NCBI RefSeq assembly: GCF_012910715.1
Contig: NZ_JABBHF010000001.1
Span: 131,170-195,169, forward strand
Length of the DNA: 64,000 nt
Source: Flavivirga algicola
GTDB lineage: Bacteria; Bacteroidota; Bacteroidia; Flavobacteriales; Flavobacteriaceae
Direction of reading: 5' to 3'
The position numbers and the translations under genes were made by a program. Under the pieces are notes generated by a model, which saw nothing but the letters and a program-made list of their open reading frames with translations, was not told the origin of the DNA and made no database searches. This document shows, one piece after another, positions 24,468-34,363 of the stretch (position 1 is its first letter; each line of letters opens with the position of its first letter).

Positions 24468-26804
24468 ATGAATACACTAAAGAAAACAGAAGAAAAGCTG
24501 AACTCATTTACTATTAAATGGGCTGAGTTTATTATAAAATATAAATGGGGAATTCTATTAGGCAGTATATTACTAACCTATGGAATAGCTTCTCAAGGCA
24601 AAATGGAATTTGACGGAGACTACCATACGTATTTTAGTGATGATAATCCTGAACTTTTAGCATTCGATGGTTTACAGGAAAAGTATACCAAAGATGACAA
24701 CGCTCTTATTGTATTGACTGCTAAAAACGGAGATATTTTCACAAAGGAAAACCTTACTGCCATTGAAGAGCTTACCGCTGAAGCTTGGAATACACCTTTT
24801 TCCAATCGTGTTGATGCTATTACCAATTTTCAGTATACCAGGGCCGACAGTGACGACCTATATGTAGAAGATCTATCCTATGAAACCAGTCTAAAATCTG
24901 AAGAAGATATTAAACAAATAAGGGAAATTGCACTTAAAGATCCCTTACTTGTCAATAGATTGATTAATGACAATGGTTCCATAACTGCTATTAATGTTAA
25001 TGTGACCTTTCCAGGACTTAAGGATGATGAAAACCCTAAGACGGTTGCCTTTGTTCGAGACATGATCGAAAAATTCAAGCAAAAGCACCCTCAGTTTGAT
25101 GTACATCTATCGGGTATTGTCATGCTACAGGATGCCATGTTCTCTACTGCACAGAAAGATATGATGTATACCATGATCATGTTCGTAATTGTTATTTTAA
25201 TGATAGTCATTCTTACTCGAAGCTTCTACAGTACCGTGGCTACTTTGTTGACCATTATCTTTTCAATAGCAGTATCCATAGGCTTTCTGGGAATAGCAGG
25301 AATTAAACTCACACCATCTTCAGCATCTTTTCCAACTATTATTCTAACATTAGCAGTTGCAGATAGTATTCACATTTTGGTTACATTTTTACATAACATT
25401 CGAGTAGAAAAATCACCAAAAAAACAAGCTATTATTGAAAGTTTACGGCTGAATTTTATACCTGTTTTCATAACAAGTATTACGACCATAATTGGGTTTC
25501 TTTCTATGAACTTTGGAGATGTACCGCCATTTGCTGATTTAGGGAATATCGTATCCATTGGTATCTTAGCAGCACTGGTGTTTTCATTGACCTTCTTGCC
25601 AGCATTTATTGCTATTATGCCCATTAAAGAACGTGTGAGCACCAAAATGGAAAAATCTCCCCGAAAAAAAGATTGGCTCATCCTTTTTGGTGAATATGTG
25701 TCGACAAACCCAAAAAAATTGGCAGGAATCTCCTTAGTAGTAATTGGAATCTTATCGGTACTATCTTTTAGGAATTTTTTCGATGATGAATTCATCAAGT
25801 ATTTTGACGAAACTGTAGATTTTAGAATTCATAGTGATTATATAAGTGATAACATTACGGGTATATATAATATTGAATATTCTATTGGGGCTGGAGAGAG
25901 TGGAGGCATAAACAACCCCAAGTATCTTAAAAAACTAGAAGAATTTGAAAAATGGTTTGAAAAACAACCAAAGGTAGTACATGTAAACGCCTTTACGGAA
26001 GTTGCCAGAAGAATCAATAAATCTATGCACGGAGATAAGTTAGCATATTATAAAATTCCAGAATCAAGACAGGAGGCAGCTCAGTACCTCCTTTTATATG
26101 AAATGTCCTTACCCTTTGGCCTTGACTTGAACAACCAAGTGAATGTCGATAAATCTGAAACCCGCTTTACGGTTACTACAAGAAACCTTCGAAGTTCCGA
26201 ATTGATAGCGCTTTCAGAAAGTGGGGAAAAATGGTTAAAAGATAACGCGTCTGAAGAAATGAAAGCCCTTGGTACCAGTAGTACTTTAATGTTTTCAAAA
26301 CTAGGTGTAAGACAGGCCGATAGTATGATGAGCGGAAACATTATAGCCTTGATTTTGATTTCAGTGATTCTAATTATCGCACTCAGGCACCTTAAAATCG
26401 GATTATTAAGTATCATACCCAATGTGGCTCCAGTTGCCATAGGGTTTGGAATATGGGCACTATATCTGGGTGAGGTAAATACAGGAATGGTTGTGGTATT
26501 TGGCATGACCCTTGGTGTTATTGTAGATGATACCGTTCACTTTGTCTCCAAATTTTTAAGAGCAAGAAGGGAATTGAGATACACTTCAACAGAAGCAGTA
26601 AAATATGCATTTGAAACTGTAGGGAAAGCACTTATCATTACTACAGTAGTACTGTTATCAGGTTTCTTGGTATTGGCGCAGTCTTCTTTTGCCATGACCA
26701 GTTATATGGCGCTAATTACAACCATGATTATTCCAGCAGCATTATTGGTTGATTTTATTCTACTACCATCTTTATTGATATTGGTAAGCAAAGACAATAA
26801 ATAA
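24468..26804 (+). CDS. MMPL/RND-type exporter
   Basis: The frame opens at 24435 within the SDR gene, but the ATG at 24468 (778 residues, MNTLKKTEEKLNSF) follows the SDR stop and is preferred. Two halves each have a membrane helix, a large periplasmic loop and a five-helix bundle. The MMPL/HAE3 signature is seen in ILTLAVADSIHILVTFLHN and VIVDDTVHFVSKFLRARRE. These proton-driven proteins export lipids or hydrophobic compounds. No membrane-fusion protein or TolC gene is adjacent, as is usual for HAE3. With the redox-type HxlR regulator this suggests a response to a toxic hydrophobic compound (inference). Confidence 0.9.
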   Translation: MNTLKKTEEKLNSFTIKWAEFIIKYKWGILLGSILLTYGIASQGKMEFDGDYHTYFSDDNPELLAFDGLQEKYTKDDNALIVLTAKNGDIFTKENLTAIEELTAEAWNTPFSNRVDAITNFQYTRADSDDLYVEDLSYETSLKSEEDIKQIREIALKDPLLVNRLINDNGSITAINVNVTFPGLKDDENPKTVAFVRDMIEKFKQKHPQFDVHLSGIVMLQDAMFSTAQKDMMYTMIMFVIVILMIVILTRSFYSTVATLLTIIFSIAVSIGFLGIAGIKLTPSSASFPTIILTLAVADSIHILVTFLHNIRVEKSPKKQAIIESLRLNFIPVFITSITTIIGFLSMNFGDVPPFADLGNIVSIGILAALVFSLTFLPAFIAIMPIKERVSTKMEKSPRKKDWLILFGEYVSTNPKKLAGISLVVIGILSVLSFRNFFDDEFIKYFDETVDFRIHSDYISDNITGIYNIEYSIGAGESGGINNPKYLKKLEEFEKWFEKQPKVVHVNAFTEVARRINKSMHGDKLAYYKIPESRQEAAQYLLLYEMSLPFGLDLNNQVNVDKSETRFTVTTRNLRSSELIALSESGEKWLKDNASEEMKALGTSSTLMFSKLGVRQADSMMSGNIIALILISVILIIALRHLKIGLLSIIPNVAPVAIGFGIWALYLGEVNTGMVVVFGMTLGVIVDDTVHFVSKFLRARRELRYTSTEAVKYAFETVGKALIITTVVLLSGFLVLAQSSFAMTSYMALITTMIIPAALLVDFILLPSLLILVSKDNK

Positions 26805-26897
26805 TGAAAAAACAATACAAACATATCTAGGAAAATACCACAAAATACTGAGTGACCAATTCAGAAGTATAGAAAAATAAATAATTCGCAAAATGAA

Positions 26898-27311
26898 ATG
26901 AGTCTTACATTTAAGAAGCTGACTAAAATTGAACAATCAAGAACTATTAAATTAATGAATAATCAGCTAGTTAAACGACAAATGCCTATATTAATAGAAT
27001 GTTTCGGTAAAGATGTTTGTGATACATTTATTACTACCAAAGAACAACCTTATACTAAATATGGTGACGGTCCGTGGGCATTAGTTATTAACGGTCAGCT
27101 AACTGGTTGGGTAGGTTTACAATCAGAAAACAAAGAAACGAACTTAATACTAGTACTACACCCAAACTATAGAGGTAAAGGCAAAAATTTATATAAAGAA
27201 CTAATAGATAGCACTTTGAGTAATATGATCAGTTTAAAATCAATGACCATACTATTTCCTTCTACAAAAACACGGATTAAAGGCTTTTTGCGACTGCAGC
27301 TAAAAAAGTAA
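26898..27311 (+). CDS. GNAT-family N-acetyltransferase
   Basis: 137 residues. The acetyl-CoA loop is seen in LHPNYRGKGKNLYKELI, after strands WALVINGQLTGWVGLQS and TNLILVL. The C-terminus (STKTRIKGFLRLQLKK) stops about where related proteins continue for another strand with their acyl-acceptor site, so it may be slightly shortened. It lies 93 bp after the exporter gene and is convergent with the GH16 gene, 13 bp away. Substrate unknown. Confidence 0.7.
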   Translation: MSLTFKKLTKIEQSRTIKLMNNQLVKRQMPILIECFGKDVCDTFITTKEQPYTKYGDGPWALVINGQLTGWVGLQSENKETNLILVLHPNYRGKGKNLYKELIDSTLSNMISLKSMTILFPSTKTRIKGFLRLQLKK

Positions 27312-27324
27312 TGGAAAATAAAAA

Positions 27325-28509
27325 TTAATCACCATTCAAGTTTACAGGTTTATATACTCTAATCCAATCGACCAGTAAGTTATTATCTTGGAAATTAGAT
27401 AACTCCTCGTCGGTTGGAGTAATATCCATTGCAGCCAACCAGCTTTGGTCTTCAATATTGATGATTATTTCAAGCTCTTTAGTCCATTTACCCTCGGTTT
27501 TCATATAGTTAAGAGGGTCTATAACACTTCTTTGAGATTTACTTTTTGCCTCTTCTAAGTTCCTAGCTGTAAGCATTCTTTGGTAACCCACTTCATTAGA
27601 ATTAGAACTTGGGTCATGAGTAATAATTTGACCATTAGCACCAGAACCAAAAGTATAATCGGGATCTGGATAGGTATAAATTCTATGATTATCAATTCTT
27701 GTTTCAATAGCCTTATCATCAACTATTCTTGCCAATTCTCCATCAATATAATATTCAACTCTAGTGGCCGATTGCCAATAAACTCCAACACGTACCCATT
27801 TTCCTCCCCATTGATTAACGCCATTTTTTGTCCACCAACTATTTCTATCTGATGGTTGATAATCTAATACACTTGAAAGCCCTTTACGAAAAGCATGGTG
27901 GCTCAAATGTATTTTATTAGCAAAAAATACATTTCTGTTATCTGCTCCTGCACCACCATAACACTCAATAATATCTATTTCCTGGTCATCTTTTTGACCA
28001 TGGACCGTAGGACTTAATAACCAAGTGTTAGAAGCCATTACTGAATTCATTACGCGTATACGTGTTTCTACAAATACAGGATATTTTACTTTCTTTAACG
28101 ACGTTACGCACCCTGCCCTTGTAGCTTTTTTAGTGAAACGCTGCCCATTATGAAAAAAAGTTTTCATTTCACCTGGGTTTCTAGAAGCCCAAATATTTAG
28201 ATAACCATCGGACACAGAAACATTTTGCTTTTGCCAAATAGTTGGTCCAGGGCCAGTCCAATTATTGTGATAAAAGTTTTTCCATTTTTTACTTTCATCG
28301 GTATTATTTCCAAAATTCATATCATTGGAAGTCGATTGAAATGTATAGTTAAAATCATCTGAAAGCTCCTCTTGAAGCTGCCAATTTTCTTGTCCCCCCA
28401 ATCTAGAAGGTAGTGGTGTATTACCAAAATCTAATTGCGCATGCATAATACATGGTACTAACAAGTACCATAATAATAGTACTAATACCTTGTTTTTAAT
28501 ATCCCCCAT
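27325..28509 (-). CDS. Secreted GH16 enzyme, beta-agarase/porphyranase type
   Basis: 394 residues. A signal peptide ends near IMHAQ (residue 25). GH16 catalytic motif DDQEIDIIECYGG (Glu-Ile-Asp-Ile-Ile-Glu) lies at about residue 177, with ASNTWLLSPT before and IHLSHHAFRKG after, and the C-terminal LVDWIRVYKPV strand. These flanks resemble GH16 agarases; porphyranase activity cannot be excluded. No carbohydrate-binding module or type IX tail is present, so it is probably periplasmic or secreted as is. It lies downstream of the GH117 gene on the same strand, separated by a strong hairpin. Confidence 0.87.
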   Translation of the reverse strand: MGDIKNKVLVLLLWYLLVPCIMHAQLDFGNTPLPSRLGGQENWQLQEELSDDFNYTFQSTSNDMNFGNNTDESKKWKNFYHNNWTGPGPTIWQKQNVSVSDGYLNIWASRNPGEMKTFFHNGQRFTKKATRAGCVTSLKKVKYPVFVETRIRVMNSVMASNTWLLSPTVHGQKDDQEIDIIECYGGAGADNRNVFFANKIHLSHHAFRKGLSSVLDYQPSDRNSWWTKNGVNQWGGKWVRVGVYWQSATRVEYYIDGELARIVDDKAIETRIDNHRIYTYPDPDYTFGSGANGQIITHDPSSNSNEVGYQRMLTARNLEEAKSKSQRSVIDPLNYMKTEGKWTKELEIIINIEDQSWLAAMDITPTDEELSNFQDNNLLVDWIRVYKPVNLNGD

Positions 28510-28543
28510 ATTATAAGTTTTTATTTTTTAAACTGATGTCAAA

Positions 28544-28619
28544 AAATAAAAACTCCAAAAATTAATTGCATTTTACTTAGAAGTAAAAAAACACAATTAA
28601 CTTTTGGAGTTTATTTTTA
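28544..28619 (-). terminator. Long hairpin between GH117 and GH16 genes
   Basis: Arms of about 22-25 bp (28546-28568 with 28594-28618; core AAACTCCAAAA and CTTTTGGAGTTT) with A and T runs outside. It lies 4 bp after the GH117 stop and 35 bp before the GH16 start, so it could end most transcripts of the anhydrogalactose operon. Confidence 0.7.
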
Positions 28620-28622
28620 GTT

Positions 28623-29741
28623 TTATTCTCCTGTTTCCCCTTTAGCCGTATGGTGCTTCATACGCCAAGTGGTAAATCGTCTGATATATTGGTAATCATC
28701 ATTCATATATTCATGAGTTAATCCCCAACGAAGCATCGCTAATGGTTCCTTTTTTGCATCTGCTGTCCTATTTAACCCAATAGCATGAGGTGCTCCTTTC
28801 ACCACAGATTTTATATCAAAATTAATCCCATCTGGCGACCATTGTACGGTATTCTTTTCGGGACCATCTGTAGTAATCAATGACGCTATACCCCCATTGT
28901 ATTTCCAAACACAAATCTCATGTCCGCTATTGGAGATAGGGTTATATTTAGATTTAACATAGGGACCTTTTGGGTTATCTGCAATGGCAACTCCGTGCCT
29001 AATTTGACGGCCACCAAAGGTAATTGCTTCTCCCATTTGCTCCCCTTTATAGTAAAGGTAAAATTTTCCGTTATAGGGAATAATGCATGGATCATGAACT
29101 TTATGACTGTCGAAATCACCTTTTTTCTCAACAAAAAAACGATTTTGTTTCTCTCCTTTCCACACGCCATTGTCAGCTGGACTTAAAATAGGTGCTTCGC
29201 TTTTTGTCCAAGGTCCATATGGAGACTTAGACCATGCTAACCCAACCTGATTTTTAACCCTAACTGTGTAAGGACATTTTACTGTTTGGTAACATAAATA
29301 ATACATCCCATCATGTTCCATGATTTCAACAGTAAAAACAGAACGGTCATCATAGGCTCCTTTTTCCCCTCTGGGAACAGCTAAGCCTTCTTCCTTCCAA
29401 GTAATCCCATCTTCCGATGTAGCATACCAGATGTCACATCGGTCCCAAGGAAAAACCTTATCGTTTTCAATATCACCAGCAAAACCATCGGTTGGCCCAA
29501 CACTTCTACTGTACCAGACAAAGTACTTCCCTTCATGCTTGATCATAGCACTCGGATCCCTCCTTACAACACCTTCTTCATAAGCCAAATCACCTTTTAA
29601 GTCTTCCACCTCATATTCAAAAAACCATTCATTGCCTATATCTGTAGGCCATTCTAAAGCTCTTTTACTAGCTGCACTTAAATAGCCCTTATTGGTGATG
29701 CCTAGGAAATCTAATTGTTCGTCGGTTATATCTTTACTCAT
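28623..29741 (-). CDS. ahgA: GH117 alpha-1,3-neoagarooligosaccharide hydrolase
   Basis: 372 residues, five-bladed propeller. Family landmarks: [19 protein letters not shown] (the catalytic Asp), [18 protein letters not shown], and [10 protein letters not shown] (the acid/base region of GH117). It removes 3,6-anhydro-L-galactose from the non-reducing end of neoagarooligosaccharides. No signal peptide is seen, so it should work in the cytoplasm on imported neoagarobiose. It starts 18 bp after the cycloisomerase gene, in the operon that uses the released sugar. Confidence 0.92.
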   Translation of the reverse strand: MSKDITDEQLDFLGITNKGYLSAASKRALEWPTDIGNEWFFEYEVEDLKGDLAYEEGVVRRDPSAMIKHEGKYFVWYSRSVGPTDGFAGDIENDKVFPWDRCDIWYATSEDGITWKEEGLAVPRGEKGAYDDRSVFTVEIMEHDGMYYLCYQTVKCPYTVRVKNQVGLAWSKSPYGPWTKSEAPILSPADNGVWKGEKQNRFFVEKKGDFDSHKVHDPCIIPYNGKFYLYYKGEQMGEAITFGGRQIRHGVAIADNPKGPYVKSKYNPISNSGHEICVWKYNGGIASLITTDGPEKNTVQWSPDGINFDIKSVVKGAPHAIGLNRTADAKKEPLAMLRWGLTHEYMNDDYQYIRRFTTWRMKHHTAKGETGE

Positions 29742-29759
29742 AATTTTAATACCAAACTA

Positions 29760-30851
29760 TTACTGTATATATGGTTGAAGCTTTTCCCAATCGAACTCTA
29801 CACCAACACCAGGAGTATCAGGTGCTACTGCCCTATAATTTTCTACAACCAAAGGACGTTTTGTGTACTCATCTATAGGAAAACTATGAACTTCCAACCA
29901 ACCAGCATTTTCTTGAGACGAAACCAAACTAACATGTAACTCTTGCATACCATGAGCACACACAGGGATATCATTTTCTTTTGCCAATTTAGCAGCTGCC
30001 AACCAACCCGTTATACCTCCACAATTTGAAGCATCTGGTTGAACAAAAGACAATTTAGACTGCTCCATAGCATATTCAAACTCGTGAATAGTATGCAGGT
30101 TTTCACCCATAGCCAACGGAAACCCCGTTTTATCTACAATCTCTCCATAGCCTTTATAATTATCAGGAATAATGGGTTCTTCAAACCAAGTTATATCATA
30201 TTTTTTAAATCCTTCAATAGCTTTAATGGCCTTTTCAACAGTCATTGAATAATTAGCATCTACCATAAAAGTGACATCTGGTCCAATAAATTCACGAACA
30301 GCTTTAATTCTTTCCAGATCCTCATCTAAGTTATCACGTCCTATTTTAATTTTAACGGCGTTAAATCCATTTGCTAAATAGGTTTTCATATTGCTCAACA
30401 ATTTCTCGATAGGAAATTGTAAATCAATTCCTCCACAGTAAGCCTTACAAGTATTGTTAGATCCTCCAGCTACTTTCCATAGCGGTTGACCTAGTTTTTT
30501 ACAACGAATATCCCATAAAGCAATATCTACTGTTGAAATAGCGAATGAAGCAATGCCACCACGACCAACATAATGAATATGCCACTCTAAAAAATCATAA
30601 ATTTCTTCAATTTTACTCCCGTCCATACCTATTAAAGCTTCTGCGAAATCATGTTCTATCATCGCTTTAATAGCCGTTCCTCCTTTTCCTCCAGTATAAG
30701 TATATCCTGTTCCTTGAGAACCATCTTCCAGAGTAATTGTAGTTGTAACTAATTCGAAGTGGTAGTGATCACCATGTTTTGCATCTGATAAAACCTCAGG
30801 CAATGGCACTTTAAACAATTTAACTTCTACATTAGAAATTTTTGTCGTCAT
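29760..30851 (-). CDS. 3,6-anhydro-L-galactonate cycloisomerase (enolase superfamily)
   Basis: 363 residues. Mandelate racemase/muconate lactonising fold: capping domain 1-115, barrel with [10 protein letters not shown] (Lys-x-Lys), [10 protein letters not shown] (metal Asp), [10 protein letters not shown] (metal Glu) and a later LAMGENLHT (metal Glu) and [10 protein letters not shown] (His). In the known agar route this enzyme opens anhydrogalactonate to 2-keto-3-deoxy-L-galactonate. The specific substrate is inferred from neighbours: GH117 downstream and an aldehyde dehydrogenase 4 bp upstream. Confidence 0.85.
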   Translation of the reverse strand: MTTKISNVEVKLFKVPLPEVLSDAKHGDHYHFELVTTTITLEDGSQGTGYTYTGGKGGTAIKAMIEHDFAEALIGMDGSKIEEIYDFLEWHIHYVGRGGIASFAISTVDIALWDIRCKKLGQPLWKVAGGSNNTCKAYCGGIDLQFPIEKLLSNMKTYLANGFNAVKIKIGRDNLDEDLERIKAVREFIGPDVTFMVDANYSMTVEKAIKAIEGFKKYDITWFEEPIIPDNYKGYGEIVDKTGFPLAMGENLHTIHEFEYAMEQSKLSFVQPDASNCGGITGWLAAAKLAKENDIPVCAHGMQELHVSLVSSQENAGWLEVHSFPIDEYTKRPLVVENYRAVAPDTPGVGVEFDWEKLQPYIQ

Positions 30852-30855
30852 TTAA

Positions 30856-32310
30856 TTATGCTTTATATTTTACATAAAATGTTTTCTTCTCCAAGTATTG
30901 TTCGAAACCATACTTTCCATCTTCTCCTCCAGACCCAGACAATTTATAGCCATTATGAAACCCTTGGTGCTGTTCTCCATGGCCTCTATTTACATAGATT
31001 TCACCATACTCCAATTCTTCATTACACTTCATTATTTTGTTCATATCGTTTGTAAAAACCATAGCGGCTAAACCATATTCGCAATCGTTAGCATACCCAA
31101 CAACTTCATCAAATGTTTTGAATTTCAAAACAGGTAAAATAGGACCAAATGATTCTTCATGAACAATAGTCATATCTTGCTTAACATCAGTCAAAACAGT
31201 AGGCTCAAACCAGAATCCTTTTTCAAATTCCTTACCTTCAGGTCGTTTACCTCCAGTAGCTAAAGTAGCACCTTCCTCTAAACTTACCTTAACAAGGTGT
31301 TCCATGTGAGCTAGCTCAGATTTGTTAACCTTTGGCCCCATATCTGTATCTTCCAACATAGGATTACCCACTTTTAGAGCTTTTGTTTTAGCTATAAATT
31401 TCTCCATGAATACATCATAGATAGACTCATGTATATACATTCTTTCGTTACAAGTACATACTTGTCCACAATTATCAAATCTAGAGTGCAGTGCCGAATC
31501 AACAGCAGCATCAATATCAGCATCTTCAAAAACAATAAATGGTGCTTTTCCACCTAATTCCAATTGGACATGTGTTAGGTTATCTGCAGCATTTCTGGCA
31601 ATTTGTTGACCAACAGGCGTAGAACCAGTCATAGTAACCATTTTGGTAATTGGACTTTTTACCAGAGCATTCCCCATGGCTCTTCCTGGCCCGGTTAAAA
31701 TGTTTATCACTCCTTTAGGAATACCTACTTTATTAGCTAAATTCCCTAACTCTAAAGTTGCTAATGGTGTTTCTGAAGTTGGTTTAACAACAATGGTATT
31801 TCCTGCTACTAATGCTGGTCCAATTTTTCTTCCAGCTAAAGCAAAAGGAAAGTTCCAAGCAGTAATTGCCACAACCACACCTCTAGGTATTTTTTGAATC
31901 CATATTTGCTCTTCAGGATTATCAGAAGGAATGATATCTCCTTCTATTCTACGTGCTCCTTCAGCAGCATACTCAATAAATGATGCCGTTACTGCTACTT
32001 CCATTTTTGCTACCTTAAGCAACTTCCCTTGTTCATTCACTAAAAGTTCGGCTAAATAATCAGAATTAGCCTTTATTTCATTTGCCAATGCATATAAATA
32101 CTCAGCTCTTTTACGTGCTGGTAATTTTTTCCATTCTTTTTGCGCTTTTTCAGCAGCCTCTAAAGCCTCATTAGCCTCTTCAACAGTTCCGTTTTGAATT
32201 TTCGCAACCAATTCTTCATTAGATGGACTAATAACATCGATCGTTTCTCCTGAAGCTGATGCTTTCCATTCACCATTTATAAATAATTTGTATTCTTTAG
32301 TTTCTGACAT
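30856..32310 (-). CDS. Aldehyde dehydrogenase, probable 3,6-anhydro-L-galactose dehydrogenase
   Basis: 484 residues. ALDH fold with [19 protein letters not shown], catalytic Glu in [12 protein letters not shown] and catalytic Cys in NCGQVCTCNERMY; the sequence is of the lactaldehyde dehydrogenase (AldA) subgroup. It probably oxidises anhydrogalactose to anhydrogalactonate, the first intracellular step. The cycloisomerase gene follows 4 bp later. A second enzyme of the same subgroup is encoded at 37892-39337. Confidence 0.88.
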   Translation of the reverse strand: MSETKEYKLFINGEWKASASGETIDVISPSNEELVAKIQNGTVEEANEALEAAEKAQKEWKKLPARKRAEYLYALANEIKANSDYLAELLVNEQGKLLKVAKMEVAVTASFIEYAAEGARRIEGDIIPSDNPEEQIWIQKIPRGVVVAITAWNFPFALAGRKIGPALVAGNTIVVKPTSETPLATLELGNLANKVGIPKGVINILTGPGRAMGNALVKSPITKMVTMTGSTPVGQQIARNAADNLTHVQLELGGKAPFIVFEDADIDAAVDSALHSRFDNCGQVCTCNERMYIHESIYDVFMEKFIAKTKALKVGNPMLEDTDMGPKVNKSELAHMEHLVKVSLEEGATLATGGKRPEGKEFEKGFWFEPTVLTDVKQDMTIVHEESFGPILPVLKFKTFDEVVGYANDCEYGLAAMVFTNDMNKIMKCNEELEYGEIYVNRGHGEQHQGFHNGYKLSGSGGEDGKYGFEQYLEKKTFYVKYKA

Positions 32311-32355
32311 ATTATTCTTTATTAGTTTATTAGAGTTTACTTAAAATTTTACAGG

Positions 32356-33150
32356 TTACAGGTCATTCTCTCCTTTTACATAGCCAAAATTAGCTAGTAT
32401 ACCTCCATCTACATACAATACCTGACCATTAACAAAATCTGCAGCTTTTGAGGCTAGAAACAATGCAGCATTTCCAACATCTGATGGTTCTCCCCAACGA
32501 TTGGCAGGTGTACGTGTCATAACCAAATCATTAAATGGATGACCTCCTACTCTAATAGGTGCAGTTTGAGCTGTAGCAATATAACCAGGACCTATTCCAT
32601 TTACCTGAACATTGTATTTTGCCCATTCACAGGTCATGTTTTGCGTTAAAAGTTTTAAACCACCTTTAGCAGCTGCATAGGCAGAAACTGAGTTTCTTCC
32701 ATATACGCTCATCATTGAACAAATGTTTATTATTTTTCCTTCTTTTTTCTCGATCATTTTTGGAGCCACTCTTTTTGCCATAATTAGAGGCGCAACCAAA
32801 TCGATATCAATAACTTGTTTAAAATCGGAAACAGGCATATCCAAAATTGGAATACGCTTTATAATTCCCGCATTATTTACCAAAATATCAATATCTCCAA
32901 CCTCATTTTCAATTTGAGAAATTCCCTTATCTACAGCTTCTTCGTTTGTAACATCAAATAATAATGTATAAACATCGATGCCCTCTGATTGAAATTCTTT
33001 TTTACAGTTATCAAGTTTTTCTTGATCGATATCATTGATACATATTTTAGCTCCTGCACTTGCTAAGGTTCTGGCAATTGCCATTCCTATCCCATGAGTT
33101 CCTCCAGTTACCAATGCTACTTTTCCTGTTAATTCAAATAATTCTTTCAT
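32356..33150 (-). CDS. SDR oxidoreductase, candidate step from 2-keto-3-deoxy-L-galactonate to KDG
   Basis: The frame could start at 33183, inside the upstream gene, but the ATG at 33150 (264 residues, MKELFELTGKVALVTGG) gives the normal SDR start. TGGTHGIGMAIA binds the nucleotide; catalytic Ser, Tyr and Lys lie in INICSMMSV and SAYAAAKGGLK. It is close to gluconate 5-dehydrogenases. Known agar pathways convert 2-keto-3-deoxy-L-galactonate to KDG by two oxidoreductases through a 2,5-diketo intermediate; this and the next gene upstream are the natural pair. Confidence 0.82.
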   Translation of the reverse strand: MKELFELTGKVALVTGGTHGIGMAIARTLASAGAKICINDIDQEKLDNCKKEFQSEGIDVYTLLFDVTNEEAVDKGISQIENEVGDIDILVNNAGIIKRIPILDMPVSDFKQVIDIDLVAPLIMAKRVAPKMIEKKEGKIINICSMMSVYGRNSVSAYAAAKGGLKLLTQNMTCEWAKYNVQVNGIGPGYIATAQTAPIRVGGHPFNDLVMTRTPANRWGEPSDVGNAALFLASKAADFVNGQVLYVDGGILANFGYVKGENDL

Positions 33151-33170
33151 TTTTATGTTCTTTATGATTT

Positions 33171-34187
33171 TTATTGTTGGCAATCCATTAATACTTTCAT
33201 CCCATCTGGGTTACTATCTATATTTCCAAATACCTGTTGAATATTACTTAACGGTTGAACATCTGTAATCATTTTTTCAAAAGGTATTTCATTAGCAGTT
33301 ATTAATGCGATAGATTTTTCATAATCTTCTTTTTCATAAACACGGGCACCAATTAATTTTAATTCTTTCCAAAAGAATTTAAATAAATCAACAGGTTTTT
33401 TTTCTCCATGAATAGCTACCATAACTATTCTTCCCCTAATTCCTGCCACTTCAGTCATTGTATCTAATGCAGGTTGTACACCAGCTACTTCAAAAACAAC
33501 ATCAGCCAATCTGTTTTCTGTTTTGTTTCTCACATAGTCAATCAAATCAACTTTTATTGGGTTAACAGCATCTAAACCCAGCTCCTTGGCCTTTGCTATT
33601 CTTGTTTCGTTTACTTCAGAAACAATAACATCAGCTCCTGTCTCTTTGGCTACCATCGCTACTAACAACCCTATTGGGCCACCACCTAAAACAACTGCGG
33701 TTTCACCTGCTTTTAAACCACTCATTCTAACATCGTGAGTAGCTACAGATAACGGCTCTATTAAAGCTGCTAATTTCAAATCTGTTTCAGCTTTTAATTT
33801 ATGCAAAGTAAATGCTGGTACATTCCAATATTCCTGCATCGCTCCAGGACTGTCAATACCAATAAATTTTAATTTTTCGCAGACATGATTGAAGCCTTTA
33901 TCTGAAGGTTGTGCTAATCTATCATCCAAAGGACGAACAACAACCTTATCTCCTACTTCGTAACCAGTTACTCCATCTCCTAATGCATCGATAACTCCTG
34001 ACATTTCATGGCCAATAGTTTCTGGAATATTTACACGTTTGTCCATCATTCCATGATAAATATGAACATCTGTACCACATACTCCTACATATGCTACTTT
34101 TATTCTTACTTCTCCTGCAGCTGGCGCTTCAATTTCTTTTTCAAATACCGTGAAGGTTTTATTTCCTTCGTATTGGGTTGCTAACAT
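33171..34187 (-). CDS. Zinc-dependent alcohol dehydrogenase of the anhydrogalactose operon
   Basis: 338 residues, medium-chain dehydrogenase. Catalytic zinc ligands in GVCGTDVHIYHG and TIGHEMSGVID, nucleotide loop VVLGGGPIGLLVAMVAKETG. The structural-zinc cysteine cluster is absent. It resembles sorbitol/L-galactonate 5-dehydrogenases, and so suits the oxidation of C5 of 2-keto-3-deoxy-L-galactonate. It is the first gene of a five-gene operon that ends at GH117; a 19-bp regulon motif lies 158 bp upstream. Confidence 0.85.
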   Translation of the reverse strand: MLATQYEGNKTFTVFEKEIEAPAAGEVRIKVAYVGVCGTDVHIYHGMMDKRVNIPETIGHEMSGVIDALGDGVTGYEVGDKVVVRPLDDRLAQPSDKGFNHVCEKLKFIGIDSPGAMQEYWNVPAFTLHKLKAETDLKLAALIEPLSVATHDVRMSGLKAGETAVVLGGGPIGLLVAMVAKETGADVIVSEVNETRIAKAKELGLDAVNPIKVDLIDYVRNKTENRLADVVFEVAGVQPALDTMTEVAGIRGRIVMVAIHGEKKPVDLFKFFWKELKLIGARVYEKEDYEKSIALITANEIPFEKMITDVQPLSNIQQVFGNIDSNPDGMKVLMDCQQ

Positions 34188-34269
34188 TTTGCTATAATAT
34201 TTATTTAGTTTGTATAATATTTAATTTAAAAAGGCAATAACTATATTTTAATGTAAAAAAGAGATAACG

Positions 34270-34302
34270 ATCGATTAAAAAAGTATAACTTTTTTAATCG
34301 AT
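34270..34302. promoter_or_regulatory. Perfect 15-bp-arm palindrome
   Basis: ATCGATTAAAAAAGT (34270-34284), ATA, ACTTTTTTAATCGAT (34288-34302). It lies between motif A and the first gene of the operon. It may be an operator, or a leader hairpin/terminator of the regulator gene upstream; on the minus strand a six-T run follows ten bases later. Confidence 0.6.
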
Positions 34303-34344
34303 AGCTAAATTAGAACAAAACCAAAGCAAAATAGAAATATAAAG

Positions 34345-34363
34345 ACTAGACTAAAACTTTACA
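34345..34363 (-). promoter_or_regulatory. Agar regulon motif, site A
   Basis: Minus strand reads TGTAAAGTTTTAGTCTAGT, 158 bp before the alcohol dehydrogenase start. One of five copies of TGTWWAGTTWTWRTCWAGT in this locus. Confidence 0.75.

Noticed and set aside
26898-27311. Frameshift at the end of the acetyltransferase gene
   Set aside because: The shifted frame adds only a few residues without family similarity, so a simple short C-terminus is as likely.
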